Of a DNA stretch of 64,000 nucleotides, positions 27,221 to 36,718 are shown piece by piece. Source of the stretch: Deltaproteobacteria bacterium (GTDB lineage Bacteria; Bdellovibrionota; Bdellovibrionia; Bdellovibrionales; Bdellovibrionaceae). Position 1 is the stretch's first letter, and every line of letters starts with the position of its first letter. Made by a program: the position numbers and the translations under genes. The notes under the pieces were generated by a model. That model was not told where the DNA came from and ran no database searches. It saw only the letters and a program-made list of their open reading frames with translations. The stretch spans positions 62,001 to 126,000 of the forward strand of contig JAFLCC010000001.1 in assembly GCA_017302835.1 (NCBI GenBank), written 5' to 3'.

Positions 27221-28540
27221 CTAATGACTTCTAGATAATGATTTACATTCTTGGAAGGAGACAAAATCTTCCCCATTCTGATCAACGAAAAACCCACCAA
27301 AAGTTTTATCCAATAGGCCTTCCCCTTCTCCACATTCATTAAATCTAGCAGGACCTAGGGCTTTAAGATCTTTTACAGGCTTTCTAAACCAAGAAAATAC
27401 ATCTACACGAACCACTTCCTTTTCAACAGGAGATGATGATCCTTTTGCGTTCCCGTTTTTTACTAATTTCATACTCGTAACGCCCTTAAGAGCTTGATCA
27501 AACAAATCTAATTTATTATCGGTATTGTTTACGCAAATTCCATCTACGACTAAATAGCCAGGACGTTGTCTTGTTTGACCATCTCCCTTAGGGCATAGTT
27601 GGTCTTTATATTTAATTGCATATCTAAAAGCCTCTGCCAAGTCAGCACCAATAGATAAAGTTTCACCCATTAAATGGCGATCTCTTAAAGTGTATATGTT
27701 TGGAGCCACCTTCAATAAATACTTATATTTTTGTTCTGTTGTCAGGCTGTCTTTAGGATCAAATTTATAAAGTTGATCTAAACCATCATAATTATAGGCA
27801 GTATAAATATTATAAAACAAAACTTGCCCAGCAACCATTTGTCTTAAAGCCATCAGATCAGGGGGAGCTAGTTTCTTTTGAAAAACATTATCGTAATTGC
27901 AAATGGCTTTACCTTCTTTTTCATCAATGTACTGACAAGAGTGCTTCGCTTCAATGCCCGAGTTTATAGCCAACCAAAATGGATCCAAATTCAAAGTTAA
28001 CGACTTATCATAATTTTTGATTAACCATTTTCGAAAGTTATTCCAATTTGTTTGCTGGTCGGATAAAAAATTTTGAACATCAGCTAGCGTTTCAATGTCC
28101 TCTTTGCCATCCAATAGAAATTTTCTTAACGGGACACTTGGCAACTCGCTGATTATTTTTTCTAAATTCTTAATTTTTCCATGATTTCGAACTAAGGGTT
28201 TGATTCGTGTCAGAATACCTTTCATTACTGTGTAATTTTTTAAAAATCCTTCGGTATAAAACTGTGCCTTCAAATTATCTGGATTTTTCAATAAGGCCAT
28301 TTTGAATGCCTTCTCTGCCAATGGTACTGTATGAATTACCATTAACTGTTCACCGGCATCGGCAAGCTCGTCGTCATTCATGGACTCATCTATTTTTATT
28401 AACCTTTCAGAACTGGGATTATCTATTTTTTTTTCAATAATTTTTTCTGTGATTTTTTCATTCTGTTGACAAGCACTTAAATTGAAAAGCAATCCGATGA
28501 GTGCAAAAATTGAAAAATATAGTTTTAGTTTTTTAGCCAT
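27221..28540 (-). CDS. Predicted lipoprotein with TPR-like segment
   Basis: A 439-residue lipoprotein: signal peptide with lipobox LSAC, Cys24. Residues about 50-90 read like a TPR pair (PLAEKAFKMALLKNPDNLKAQF). The C-terminal region ends FGGFFVDQNGEDFVSFQECK, which looks like a tightly folded domain with several Cys in the protein. First gene of a three-gene minus-strand cluster with the two downstream exported proteins, 10 bases apart from the next. Function not recognised. Confidence 0.65.
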   Translation of the reverse strand: MAKKLKLYFSIFALIGLLFNLSACQQNEKITEKIIEKKIDNPSSERLIKIDESMNDDELADAGEQLMVIHTVPLAEKAFKMALLKNPDNLKAQFYTEGFLKNYTVMKGILTRIKPLVRNHGKIKNLEKIISELPSVPLRKFLLDGKEDIETLADVQNFLSDQQTNWNNFRKWLIKNYDKSLTLNLDPFWLAINSGIEAKHSCQYIDEKEGKAICNYDNVFQKKLAPPDLMALRQMVAGQVLFYNIYTAYNYDGLDQLYKFDPKDSLTTEQKYKYLLKVAPNIYTLRDRHLMGETLSIGADLAEAFRYAIKYKDQLCPKGDGQTRQRPGYLVVDGICVNNTDNKLDLFDQALKGVTSMKLVKNGNAKGSSSPVEKEVVRVDVFSWFRKPVKDLKALGPARFNECGEGEGLLDKTFGGFFVDQNGEDFVSFQECKSLSRSH

Positions 28541-28747
28541 ATTAACCTCTTAATTATTCTTAATTAAACTTAATATATTCAAAAAACATATATTAAAATA
28601 GAATCATTTTGTAAATAGTAAACTATAAAGTTAACAAATAAGTAAACTATACAGGGGGACAGCAGTTTCTTCTTTACACCTTTGTCTGGGAAAGGTGCAT
28701 ATAAGGTTTATAGGCTCGTCCTATATTGAGACTTTAGTACATTTTAC

Positions 28748-28773
28748 TTAAGTCGAACTCCCTTAGACCGATA
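28748..28773 (+). promoter_or_regulatory. Candidate sigma-28 (FliA-like) promoter
   Basis: TTAAGTC, an 11-base spacer, then GACCGATA resembles the flagellar sigma-28 pattern TAAAGTTT-N11-GCCGATAA. It lies 20 bases upstream of the ATG at 28794, so the leader would be very short. A similar arrangement is seen upstream of 45330. Confidence 0.35.
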
Positions 28774-28793
28774 TCTCATTTGGGAGGCCCTAT

Positions 28794-29033
28794 ATGAAAT
28801 TTAATAATATTATCTTCGCAACAATGCTTCTTTTCACTTTTGCCTTTGCAAATCTTGCAGAAGCAAAGAAGTCCAACGGTAGTCATTCTTCAGCGTCTAA
28901 AAAAATGAAAAAAAAGCATAAAAAAAAGAATAAGAAAAAAGTTGTAAATAATAGTTCAAGTAAGAAAAAACGTGATGTTGCCAGCGTCAAAAAAGGTAAT
29001 AAGAAAGCTAAAAATAAAAAAAACAAAGGGTGA
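28794..29033 (+). CDS. Small lysine-rich exported protein
   Basis: A 79-residue product: signal peptide (FNNIIFATMLLFTFAFANLAEA) followed by a mature chain of about 55 residues that is nearly half Lys (for example KKMKKKHKKKNKKKVVNNSS). Ribosome-binding site GGGAGG precedes the ATG. Such a strongly cationic exported peptide could bind nucleic acid, LPS or teichoic/polyphosphate polymers, or act on membranes; none of these is shown. The stop codon lies inside a strong terminator hairpin. Confidence 0.7.
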   Translation: MKFNNIIFATMLLFTFAFANLAEAKKSNGSHSSASKKMKKKHKKKNKKKVVNNSSSKKKRDVASVKKGNKKAKNKKNKG

Positions 29034-29053
29034 GTTCACCCTTTGTTTAGTTT
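29021..29053 (+). terminator. Rho-independent terminator overlapping the stop codon
   Basis: AAACAAAGGGTGA (29021-29033) pairs with TCACCCTTTGTTT (29036-29048) around a 2-base centre, followed by AGTTTTCT. The TGA stop is part of the stem. Confidence 0.85.
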
Positions 29054-29117
29054 TCTAATCCTTTAGAAAATTTAATAATTATAAAGAAACAACACTTACA
29101 ATTTTATAGCCCTATTT

Positions 29118-30635
29118 CTATTGTCCGAAAAAACCGGTCCACTGTGGAGCCCCAATTGTCGCAAAGGAAAGCAACTTATACTCTTTAACGATTTCTTGCC
29201 CTACTGGCTTAGTTTGAGGATTGTTTTGCGCGATCATACCTGCCAATGAATACAAAGTCATTCCGTGGGCGCCGCGAGTGGCTCTGGTGTATGCATCTGC
29301 TATCAAGGGGCTCGTAACTGGAAATTGATTGTGATAAATAATTGGATCTTTTCCATCTCTAAGATAAGTAGACAAGGCTTCCTGTGAGGCGATTTCCTTG
29401 TTTCCAAATCTAAGATTTTTCTTAGCCACTACAAAATATTGTCTTGGTTTTCCATTGGGAAATACAAATTGATAATCACCTAGCGCATTCGGAGCCAATA
29501 CGCCATGGAGCCAGTTTCCTGAAACATTATAACGGTAATACACATCTGACGGGCTCGTTCTAGATACCATATTTAAAGACGCTGCCGCTTCATTATTTTG
29601 AACCAAACCTCTTTGAATTCCTTCAGCTGGATAACCGTAACTTTGAATCACTTGATCAATTGCTGAAACGGTATTTGTATCTTTCAAAGCCGCTTTTTTT
29701 GCGCTTGAAAGACCTGTGATCAAGTCAAAACTCGAACTTCCAAAAGCCTTCTTAATTTGATTTTTTAAAGCAGATCCGTTCATAACCATGGAGGTTTGGT
29801 TAAATAAACCAGTAAATTGAGCCACTTTACTTAAATCAATAGCTGCATAATTAATAGAATCATTTTCATTCTGGTAATTTAAAGCATATTGATAAACCAT
29901 AATTTCAGCCAGTTCCCTTGCTTCCATTGTTGGTTTCGCAACTAAAGGCTGTAGAAAAGAAGTGTAGTTCTCACCTTCTCCTGGTTCTAAAAATTGTGAG
30001 CCCACTAAAAATTTAGCGACATCCTTAACTTCATAGGCCACTTCAAGAGTCGACATTAAACAAGCATCAAAATTTAAAATATCAATCAAGGGAACTGGAG
30101 ATCTTGAAATCCCTCTTTGTTGAGCTACGGCAACGTTCATAGCCTCAAGGCCTTTTCTGAGCATTGGCATATTTAAATAAGTTCTGGGATTATCGTCATA
30201 AGAAACACCCTGCCAGCCATTTCCATGATTCCAAATAATGACAGCATATTTTTTAGCTGGAAAATTCTTAACCCCCCAAACCAAAAAATCTGCTAAAGTT
30301 TGTGGGCTTCCCATATCAGTCTCTGGAAAAGTTTCTAGAACCTTAGATGTTATCTTTCCTTTAATCGGGTTGGGATTTTGAGTCACGTAGTATCTGGTCG
30401 TTGGCATATTTCTTGGCTCTGGATCTAACTGGACAACAATATTTACCCCCGCAGAGGATCCTACTTTTTCCATTTGAGCCATATTCAAATCAGAAAATGT
30501 ATAGAGGTTATTATCCGCATTTATATAAACCAGATAGGTCCATTCCTTCAACGGGTTTGTCTGAGAAAAACCAACCTGGGAATAAACTAAAAGCATCGTA
30601 ACAATCAGCGCATTCAAAAATCCTATAACTTTCAT
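29118..30635 (-). CDS. Clostripain-family (C11) cysteine peptidase, secreted
   Basis: A 505-residue exported protein: signal peptide ending near FSQTNP, then the clan CD peptidase fold. WTYLVYINADNNLY starts the domain; the catalytic His is in IIWNHGNGWQG and the catalytic Cys in ILNFDACLMSTLEVAYEVK. The region ends with a long C-terminal extension. C11 peptidases cleave after basic residues and often process themselves. In a predatory lineage it could digest prey protein, but that is inference. Stands alone between a terminator and an intergenic stretch. Confidence 0.88.
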   Translation of the reverse strand: MKVIGFLNALIVTMLLVYSQVGFSQTNPLKEWTYLVYINADNNLYTFSDLNMAQMEKVGSSAGVNIVVQLDPEPRNMPTTRYYVTQNPNPIKGKITSKVLETFPETDMGSPQTLADFLVWGVKNFPAKKYAVIIWNHGNGWQGVSYDDNPRTYLNMPMLRKGLEAMNVAVAQQRGISRSPVPLIDILNFDACLMSTLEVAYEVKDVAKFLVGSQFLEPGEGENYTSFLQPLVAKPTMEARELAEIMVYQYALNYQNENDSINYAAIDLSKVAQFTGLFNQTSMVMNGSALKNQIKKAFGSSSFDLITGLSSAKKAALKDTNTVSAIDQVIQSYGYPAEGIQRGLVQNNEAAASLNMVSRTSPSDVYYRYNVSGNWLHGVLAPNALGDYQFVFPNGKPRQYFVVAKKNLRFGNKEIASQEALSTYLRDGKDPIIYHNQFPVTSPLIADAYTRATRGAHGMTLYSLAGMIAQNNPQTKPVGQEIVKEYKLLSFATIGAPQWTGFFGQ

Positions 30636-30977
30636 ATTACCTTCCTTGTGTGTTGAAGATCCTATCGTTACGATTTTTTGCTCGCAAGAAATTATTTACA
30701 TTTACAAAATTTTTTTTCTATCTAAATGATCCATAACTTCTGCTTATTTCAGTCAAGTTAGTCGTTTATATCGTTGTCATTTTTTTTTGGATTTCATCTT
30801 TAAATTCAGCTTCAAAACGATTTAGTTCTTTCTCATCAGGTTTATGCTTTTTTAATTTTTTTTAAGAAAATTATATTTTCTAGAAATTATAATTTTGTCA
30901 TGCGTTATTCATGGCGACGTCTCTTCCCTGTGTTCGCGTTTGCCATGGTAGTTACTTATTCTTGGCATTTTATATTC
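30636..30977. other. Intergenic region with gene-like remnants
   Basis: No convincing gene. A minus-strand stretch at about 30766-30855 can be read as PDEKELNRFEAEFKDEIQKK ending at a TAA but has no start codon, and a 35-residue plus-strand frame (30900-31007) has no ribosome-binding site and runs into the ABC-F gene. Both could be fragments of lost genes. Confidence 0.4.
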
Positions 30978-32624
30978 TTATCTATTGAGCAATTTATTGT
31001 TTTTTAAACGCTCTGATTTTTCAATATAGTAATCCCAAATTCCATCATAAACATTCAAATTGTTTTTATCGAGCTCAAAAACTCGAGTGGTGATTTCTCT
31101 AAGAAAAAACCTATCATGGCTTACAATAATAACAGTTCCAGGGAAGTTTTTTACTGCCTGTAAAAGCATTTCACGAGAAGTTATATCTAAATGATTTGTT
31201 GGTTCATCTAATATCAATAAATTAACTGGTCGAGCTAAAATAGTTGCCAAAACAACCCGACTTTTTTCTCCACCCGAAAGGATTGAAATTTTCTTATCTG
31301 CCTCTTCTCCAGAAAACTTAAAGGCACCTAAAAGACTTCTAATTTGTCCCAAGCCTGCTGTAGGCAAATGGCTATGAATTTCTTCTATGATCGTATTCTG
31401 TGGTGATAATACGTCTAACGAGTTCTGGCTAAAATAACCCACTTCAATGCTCGAACCAATTTGTAAAAAACCACTTGTTGGCTCCGTTTCTTTTGCAATG
31501 ATCTTAAGTAAAGTGGACTTTCCTGCTCCATTAACTCCAACGACAGCCACGCGATCAAGTCGTTTAACTAAGGCACTGGCGTTTTTAAATACGAGCTTCT
31601 CTTTGCCTTCCTTGCTTTGCCAAATTTTAGTTAGATTTTCAAATTTGACGACCTCGTCTCCACCTCGAGCTGGAACGGGCCAAACAAATTGAATCTCTTT
31701 TTCTTCTAAAGGGATTTCAATTCTATCAATTTTTTCAATTTTTTTAACTCGAGATTGAACTTGAGCTGCATGCGAAGCTCTTGCTGCAAATCGAGCAATA
31801 AATTCTTCTTCTTTTGCTAACATTTCTTCTTGTCTCTTAGCTGCTGCTATCAATTGTTCTTTTCGTATCGCTTTTTCTTTCTCATAAAAATCATAATTTC
31901 CTGAGTAAACGGTAATTGTCTGATACGCAACCTCAACAATTTTACTTACTAATCGATTTAAGAACTCCCGATCATGGCTCGTCATCAACAAGGCCCCCTT
32001 AAACTGTCTAAGCCATTCCTCCAACCAAATGATAGACTCTAGATCTAAATGGTTAGTCGGTTCGTCCATGAGCAACACGTCGGGATTCATTAAAAGAATT
32101 TTTGCCAGAGCAATTCTCATTTTCCAACCGCCACTAAAGCTTTCTGTAGGGCGATGGTAATCTTCCGGACCTATTCCCAAACCGGTGAGAATCTCCTGAG
32201 CTCTCGCTTCCAAATCATAGCCTCCAAGCCTTTCAAAATCCGCTTGAACTTCTCCATAGTGTTCCAATATCTTGGTCATTTGTTCTTCCGTTAAATCTGG
32301 AGAAGCCAGTTGGTGTTCATAGGAAACAATTTGTTTTTGCAATTCACTTATTTTACCAGCAGATGAAATGACCTCTTGAAGCGCAGATCGGCCTTCCATT
32401 TCTTCAATATTTTGTGAAAAATACCCGATGACCGTTCTTTCGGACTTGCTGATGGTTCCCGAATCAAAACCTTCTTCACCAACAATAATTTTAAAAATAG
32501 TGGATTTACCAGCTCCATTTGGACCAACCAAACCAATTTTTTCTCCATTATTGATTTGAAAAGAAGCATTTTTATAGAAAACTTTAGCACCATATTGTTT
32601 GGTTATATTAGAAATATGTATCAT
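30978..32624 (-). CDS. ABC-F family ATPase (Uup/YheS-like)
   Basis: A 548-residue soluble protein with two ABC domains and no membrane segments. Domain 1: Walker A GPNGAGKST, signature SFSGGWKMRIALAK, Walker B VLLMDEPTNHLDLESI. Linker of charged helix (about residues 240-310). Domain 2: GVNGAGKST, LSGGEKSRVVLA, LLILDEPTNHLD. ABC-F proteins act on the ribosome (translation factor or antibiotic protection). Length and short C-terminus fit YheS/YbiT-like members rather than Uup with its coiled-coil end. Confidence 0.92.
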   Translation of the reverse strand: MIHISNITKQYGAKVFYKNASFQINNGEKIGLVGPNGAGKSTIFKIIVGEEGFDSGTISKSERTVIGYFSQNIEEMEGRSALQEVISSAGKISELQKQIVSYEHQLASPDLTEEQMTKILEHYGEVQADFERLGGYDLEARAQEILTGLGIGPEDYHRPTESFSGGWKMRIALAKILLMNPDVLLMDEPTNHLDLESIIWLEEWLRQFKGALLMTSHDREFLNRLVSKIVEVAYQTITVYSGNYDFYEKEKAIRKEQLIAAAKRQEEMLAKEEEFIARFAARASHAAQVQSRVKKIEKIDRIEIPLEEKEIQFVWPVPARGGDEVVKFENLTKIWQSKEGKEKLVFKNASALVKRLDRVAVVGVNGAGKSTLLKIIAKETEPTSGFLQIGSSIEVGYFSQNSLDVLSPQNTIIEEIHSHLPTAGLGQIRSLLGAFKFSGEEADKKISILSGGEKSRVVLATILARPVNLLILDEPTNHLDITSREMLLQAVKNFPGTVIIVSHDRFFLREITTRVFELDKNNLNVYDGIWDYYIEKSERLKNNKLLNR

Positions 32625-32945
32625 CTTTTTTCTCGATTCATTTTTTGAAAGAACTCAAGTTCTTAATTCTTAGCTGAAATAATAGCAACTATTTTCAATT
32701 TTTTTTAAATTTGAAGCTTCCACAAAAAACGACATTTTTTGTCATAGTTTCAAAAGCACCAGACTTAAATCTCATTAGTTAATTCTAAACATCCTTTTCC
32801 AATAAATTTGAATGCGATTGCCGTAGCAAAACTGTCTAAATCTCTACAGTGGTTTTAGTTTACATATCGGTGTATTATGATTCTCTATTTTTTGATAAAT
32901 TGTTTTCGATAAATTTTTTATGGCTTTTCTTAAGGAGAAAAAAAT
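32625..32945. other. Intergenic region, promoters of divergent genes
   Basis: An AT-rich 321-base gap between the ABC-F gene and the small secreted gene at 32946. I see no reading frame worth reporting. A direct repeat of GATAAATT occurs at about 32895 and 32909. No confident -35/-10 pair could be placed. Confidence 0.5.
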
Positions 32946-33380
32946 ATGAAACCACTTATTTTCTTAATGGGTTTACTTTTTAATATCACTGTTTTTGGTG
33001 GTAATTTCAATCCTGGTAAATTCACTGGTGATAACCGCCCCTTCACCTATTCTGATTATAATTATTTTGTTACCTTATATTGTTCCTCTAGTCCCTACGG
33101 CTATTATTTCACTGAAGATGGTAAAATCTGGCGAAATCATACCAATATGTTTGGAAATAATTGGAAAAAGACTTCGGCGTATTTTGCCGCTTTAGCAGTA
33201 GATTATAACAATAAATCAATTTCTGTTAATATCAATGGACATACATATTCTGGTACTCTTGGTACCCATGTAGAGTATCCACAAGATAATATTGAAAATT
33301 ATTTTGTTTCTTTTAACCCTCGTTTGACTATAGATGACACATCAATGTCACAATGCAATTTAAAACTTCAAAGAAAATAG
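32946..33380 (+). CDS. Small secreted protein, unknown function
   Basis: A 144-residue protein with a signal peptide (KPLIFLMGLLFNITVFGG) and a Tyr/Asn-rich beta-type mature part (YSDYNYFVTLYCSSSPYGYY; ISVNINGHTYSGTLG). Two Cys residues (YCSSS and MSQCNL) could form a disulfide. AAGGAG sits nine bases before the ATG. Unrecognised; the composition suggests a small beta-sandwich in the periplasm or outside the cell. Confidence 0.7.
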   Translation: MKPLIFLMGLLFNITVFGGNFNPGKFTGDNRPFTYSDYNYFVTLYCSSSPYGYYFTEDGKIWRNHTNMFGNNWKKTSAYFAALAVDYNNKSISVNINGHTYSGTLGTHVEYPQDNIENYFVSFNPRLTIDDTSMSQCNLKLQRK

Positions 33381-33488
33381 AAACGGCTTTTTTTATAAGA
33401 GCTTTTTATTTTTTTACTTATTCTTTAATTTAGCTGAATTTGGACCATTTAATTTTTTCTTAATTTGCTAAATCTTAGTTATGGCTTT

Positions 33489-33521
33489 CCAAAAGGTGAT
33501 ATCATTGAAATCACCTTTTGG
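33489..33521 (-). terminator. Terminator-like hairpin downstream of recA
   Basis: CCAAAAGGTGAT (33489-33500) and ATCACCTTTTGG (33510-33521) form a perfect 12-bp stem between the convergent 32946 gene and recA. Neither side has a long T run, so termination strength is uncertain. Confidence 0.55.
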
Positions 33522-33543
33522 TTTCGCCTGTAGCATTGATAAT

Positions 33544-34701
33544 TTAGTGTTTTGCTATCGAAGATTTTTTCTTGTCTTTATCTTTTTTAGCTGCAGCCTT
33601 GGAAGCCTCAGACAATTCTAACTCTTCTTCCTCAGTCATTGGAGCGCTCCCCTCTGCTGTAAGAAGTAATTTACCAATTCCATGGGAGGACAGCAGTTGA
33701 TTTCTAAGGGTTGCCATTGCCTCTGGGTTTTGTCTTAGATATTGCTTGGCCTGATCACGACCTTGGCCCATTCGCTCCCCTTTATAACTAAACCAGGCTC
33801 CTGATTTATCAACAAGATTGGCAACTACCGCCAGATCTAAAACATCACCCTCTGCGGAAATCCCCTCATTGTACATCAAATCAAATTCTGTTTTAGTAAA
33901 TGGAGGTGCTAATTTGTTCTTTACAATTTTAACTGCTGTTCTATTTCCAGTAATTTCCTCGCCATCTTTGATAGCACCAACACGTCTGACATCCATTCTC
34001 ACTGAAGCATAAAACTTAAGTGCATTTCCACCAGTTGTGGTTTCGGGGTTACCAAACATCACACCAATTTTCATACGAATTTGATTAATAAAAATCATCA
34101 ATGTGTTGGATCTATTAATAGCCGCTGTTAATTTTCTGAGAGCCTGAGACATAAGGCGAGCTTGCAGTCCCATATGGCTATCACCCATTTCTCCCTCAAT
34201 CTCTGCCCTGGGGACTAAGGCGGCCACAGAGTCGACCACGATCACATCGACAGCACCAGATCTGACAAGGGTTTCCGCGATTTCCAAGGCTTGCTCCCCC
34301 GTATCTGGCTGAGAGATCAATAAATCCTCAGCATTGACACCGAGCTTTTTAGCGTAATTCACGTCCAACGCATGTTCAGCATCAATAAAAGCAACGACGC
34401 CTCCTTTTTTTTGCGCTTGAGCGATCACAGATAAAGCAATCGTTGTTTTGCCAGAAGACTCTGGCCCATAAACCTCAACGATTCTTCCCTTGGGTAATCC
34501 GCCGATGCCAAGAGCAATGTCTAAACTTAAAGAACCTGTGCTGATAACCTCAATATCTTTATGTAAAGAATCACTAACCCCCAAGCGCATGATAGAGCCC
34601 TTGCCAAATTGTTTTTCAATTGTTGAAACGGCAAGCTCAAGAGCTTTCAATTTTTCCCCATGATTTTTTTGCGATTCTTTTGTTTCTTTTTCTGTGTTCA
34701 T
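33544..34701 (-). CDS. recA: Recombinase RecA
   Basis: A 385-residue RecA, slightly longer than the E. coli protein (353) because of a charged N-terminal lead and a Lys-rich C-terminal tail ([17 protein letters not shown]). Core motifs: [14 protein letters not shown], Walker [19 protein letters not shown], the L2-type [11 protein letters not shown] and [13 protein letters not shown]. It forms filaments on single-stranded DNA for recombination and SOS induction. The upstream amidase gene ends only 56 bases away, so they may be co-transcribed; I see no SOS box in that short gap. Confidence 0.98.
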   Translation of the reverse strand: MNTEKETKESQKNHGEKLKALELAVSTIEKQFGKGSIMRLGVSDSLHKDIEVISTGSLSLDIALGIGGLPKGRIVEVYGPESSGKTTIALSVIAQAQKKGGVVAFIDAEHALDVNYAKKLGVNAEDLLISQPDTGEQALEIAETLVRSGAVDVIVVDSVAALVPRAEIEGEMGDSHMGLQARLMSQALRKLTAAINRSNTLMIFINQIRMKIGVMFGNPETTTGGNALKFYASVRMDVRRVGAIKDGEEITGNRTAVKIVKNKLAPPFTKTEFDLMYNEGISAEGDVLDLAVVANLVDKSGAWFSYKGERMGQGRDQAKQYLRQNPEAMATLRNQLLSSHGIGKLLLTAEGSAPMTEEEELELSEASKAAAKKDKDKKKSSIAKH

Positions 34702-34757
34702 TGTCTTAATTTCCTTTCATTTTTTTATCAAATTTAATGTTGCTATTTATATGTTAT

Positions 34758-35234
34758 CTAAATTTGCTTATTCACTAGGTCCACAGCGAAATCCACAGAC
34801 TTTTCTTGAATTTCAACCCTGCTACCTAGAAAATATTTTTTTTCTGTACATTCAAAATTGGGTCCTATCAATGCAAAACACACAGTACCCACTGGCTTAT
34901 CCACAGTTCCCCCATTCGGACCAGCAACACCAGAAATACTGAGCGCCCATTGAGACTTAAATTTTTTTAGAGCCCCCCTAGCCATTTCTAGGACAACGGG
35001 CTCACTCACGGCACCAAATTTTAAAATTGTTTCTCGAAGAACCCCTAAAATATCTTCTTTCGCAGAATTGGAATAGCACACAACGGAACCCACGAAGACA
35101 TCAGAGACACCTGGAATTTCCGTCAATTTCGCAGAGAGCTTCCCTCCAGTACAACTCTCAGCAAAACTTATCACTGCATGCGCGCGACGAAGCTTTTCAC
35201 ATAAAAGATCTAACTTTGTACTTAATCTGTCCAT
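34758..35234 (-). CDS. pncC: CinA C-terminal domain amidase (nicotinamide-nucleotide amidase)
   Basis: About 158 residues from ATG 35234 (an in-frame upstream start at 35276 is less likely). It is the stand-alone CinA_C/PncC form: SFAESCTGGKLSAKLTEIPG with the catalytic Ser, SVVCYSNSAK, and ISGVAGPNGGTVDKPVGTV. It deamidates nicotinamide mononucleotide in NAD salvage. The cinA-recA gene pairing is well known in Gram-positive competence loci but here only the C-terminal domain is present. Confidence 0.9.
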   Translation of the reverse strand: MDRLSTKLDLLCEKLRRAHAVISFAESCTGGKLSAKLTEIPGVSDVFVGSVVCYSNSAKEDILGVLRETILKFGAVSEPVVLEMARGALKKFKSQWALSISGVAGPNGGTVDKPVGTVCFALIGPNFECTEKKYFLGSRVEIQEKSVDFAVDLVNKQI

Positions 35235-35410
35235 AAAAAAAACCCTTGTTGCAACTGTCCAACGACTTTTTATCATAAAAAAAGTCGAAAACCATTTAAA
35301 ACAGGAAATGACAGAATATTTTATTTAATTCTAGACTTTAAAAAAAATGACAAAACCTGACGAATTAACGCAAAATCTTAAGTAATGTCTTTGTCGTTCA
35401 TGTCATTTAT

Positions 35411-35539
35411 GAGCCTGTCCCCAAAAGGTCAGATACAAGGCGTGATTCCGTCAAAAAATTCGTGGCGGTTTACTTAATGTAAGTTGGAACGGATTTTTTG
35501 ACGGGCCAACGAAGTAGATGACCTTTCGGGGACAGGCTC
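35411..35539. repeat. 129-bp imperfect inverted repeat (MITE- or hairpin-like)
   Basis: Outer arms of 21 bases differ at one position: left begins GAGCCTGTCCCC then AAAAGGTCA (35411-35431); right ends at 35539. A second pair of arms lies inside (CCGTCAAAAAAT near 35448 against ATTTTTTGACGG near 35493), with ACTTAATGTAAGT at the centre. Nearly the whole element can fold into one hairpin. No coding content; no target duplication recognised by eye. Located between pncC and the lipoprotein gene at 35573. Confidence 0.75.
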
Positions 35540-35572
35540 TTTATATCTCATTTAAATGAGAAAGGGGACTCC

Positions 35573-36667
35573 ATGTTTAAAACAAGTAAGATAGGATTGG
35601 TTTTAATTATTTCCATTTTTGTAAGTTGTAAGAAAAAAGAAGAGAACACCACCGTGAATTCTAACATTGCTAGCCAGGTGGTCTCAAATTTGAGTCAAGT
35701 TAGTTCCAACTTTACCCCCACATCTCTGTCTTCAGCAACCACACAAAACCTTTCGCAAGCTTCAGATCCCTGTGCTTCAACTTCTGATTGGGCGATTTGC
35801 CAATCAAATTTAATCCGTGAATATTTAAAAATTGGAAAATCATCTGTGGAAACAATAACCCAATTAGTTTCAAGCATCGGTGGGGCCTTAGGTCAAATAC
35901 CTGACGGCAATTCTGGAACTTCAGACAATGGTAAAATTTCCTGGTCCAAATCAAGTAGCGGCGCCTGGTCTGTTATCTCTAGAGGAACAAATAATGCTTC
36001 CAATGCCTATATCTCCATTTCAAGCAATGTCTACACTTTGAAAGTAGATAATTCTGTCAGTGAAAATAATCCCACAAATTGGAAGGTGGAAGCATCTGTA
36101 ACTTACACCGATTCAGAAACTTGGGACGTTTCAGTTTTCGTAAGCAATACCGATTGTAACACCGCAGACGTCGGAGCTCCTTCAAAAGCAACGATTTATG
36201 TTTCTAGGGCAAATGGACTGTGGTCGGGAAAGGCCATGCTCTATTCGCCTCGATGGAAAAAACCAAATGTCACGGTGACTTGCGATGGCACCGCCGCTGG
36301 CACTTATGAAATTGCCATGTATACTGATTTTGTAGGCAATAACACCTCGACAAAGGCCGCATTGTATTTAATTCCTGCCTCTGTTTCAAGCCTAACGAAT
36401 TCTAATAGCAGCACTTATGCTATCAATAATTTTTGCACAAACTTTAGTGACGCCTGCGGAGTCACCGGCGGTCCGACGAGTGGCTACTTTACTTCCAATG
36501 GAATTCAAAATAATTGGTGTACTACGGGAGCCAACACTACACCCACTTGGGGCAACAATTGCTCTTCTAATGCAAGTGTTTCTTCAGCTAGTTATTCAAG
36601 CGATTCAATTTGGATCGCTCCGGCAACTCTAAAGCTTAAAGATGTTACCTTGCCGACCAGTTTATAA
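35573..36667 (+). CDS. Predicted lipoprotein, unknown function
   Basis: A 364-residue protein with a lipoprotein signal ending FVSC (Cys19) followed by KKKEENTT. The first 100 residues after the Cys are Ser/Thr/Asn-rich and probably disordered; the rest reads as beta-rich (ISWSKSSSGAWSVISRGTNN; ATIYVSRANGLWSGKAMLY) and contains paired Cys (NFCTNFSDACG, NWCTTGANTT). A GGGGAC site lies before the ATG, itself preceded by a perfect palindrome TCTCATTT-AAATGAGA (35546-35561). No family recognised. Confidence 0.65.
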   Translation: MFKTSKIGLVLIISIFVSCKKKEENTTVNSNIASQVVSNLSQVSSNFTPTSLSSATTQNLSQASDPCASTSDWAICQSNLIREYLKIGKSSVETITQLVSSIGGALGQIPDGNSGTSDNGKISWSKSSSGAWSVISRGTNNASNAYISISSNVYTLKVDNSVSENNPTNWKVEASVTYTDSETWDVSVFVSNTDCNTADVGAPSKATIYVSRANGLWSGKAMLYSPRWKKPNVTVTCDGTAAGTYEIAMYTDFVGNNTSTKAALYLIPASVSSLTNSNSSTYAINNFCTNFSDACGVTGGPTSGYFTSNGIQNNWCTTGANTTPTWGNNCSSNASVSSASYSSDSIWIAPATLKLKDVTLPTSL

Positions 36668-36718
36668 ATTATGTTTGCCTTGACAAGAAAAATAAACCTA
36701 CACAAAATCTTTAACTGC

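Noticed and set aside
28709-28725. Small hairpin TATAGG-CTCGT-CCTATA.
   Set aside because: Six-base stem without a T run; too weak to call a terminator or riboswitch.
30900-31007. A 35-residue hydrophobic plus-strand frame that looks like a signal peptide.
   Set aside because: No ribosome-binding site and it runs 30 bases into the convergent ABC-F gene; at most a fragment of a lost gene.
34702-34757. A LexA (SOS) box upstream of recA.
   Set aside because: No convincing inverted repeat in the 56-base gap.
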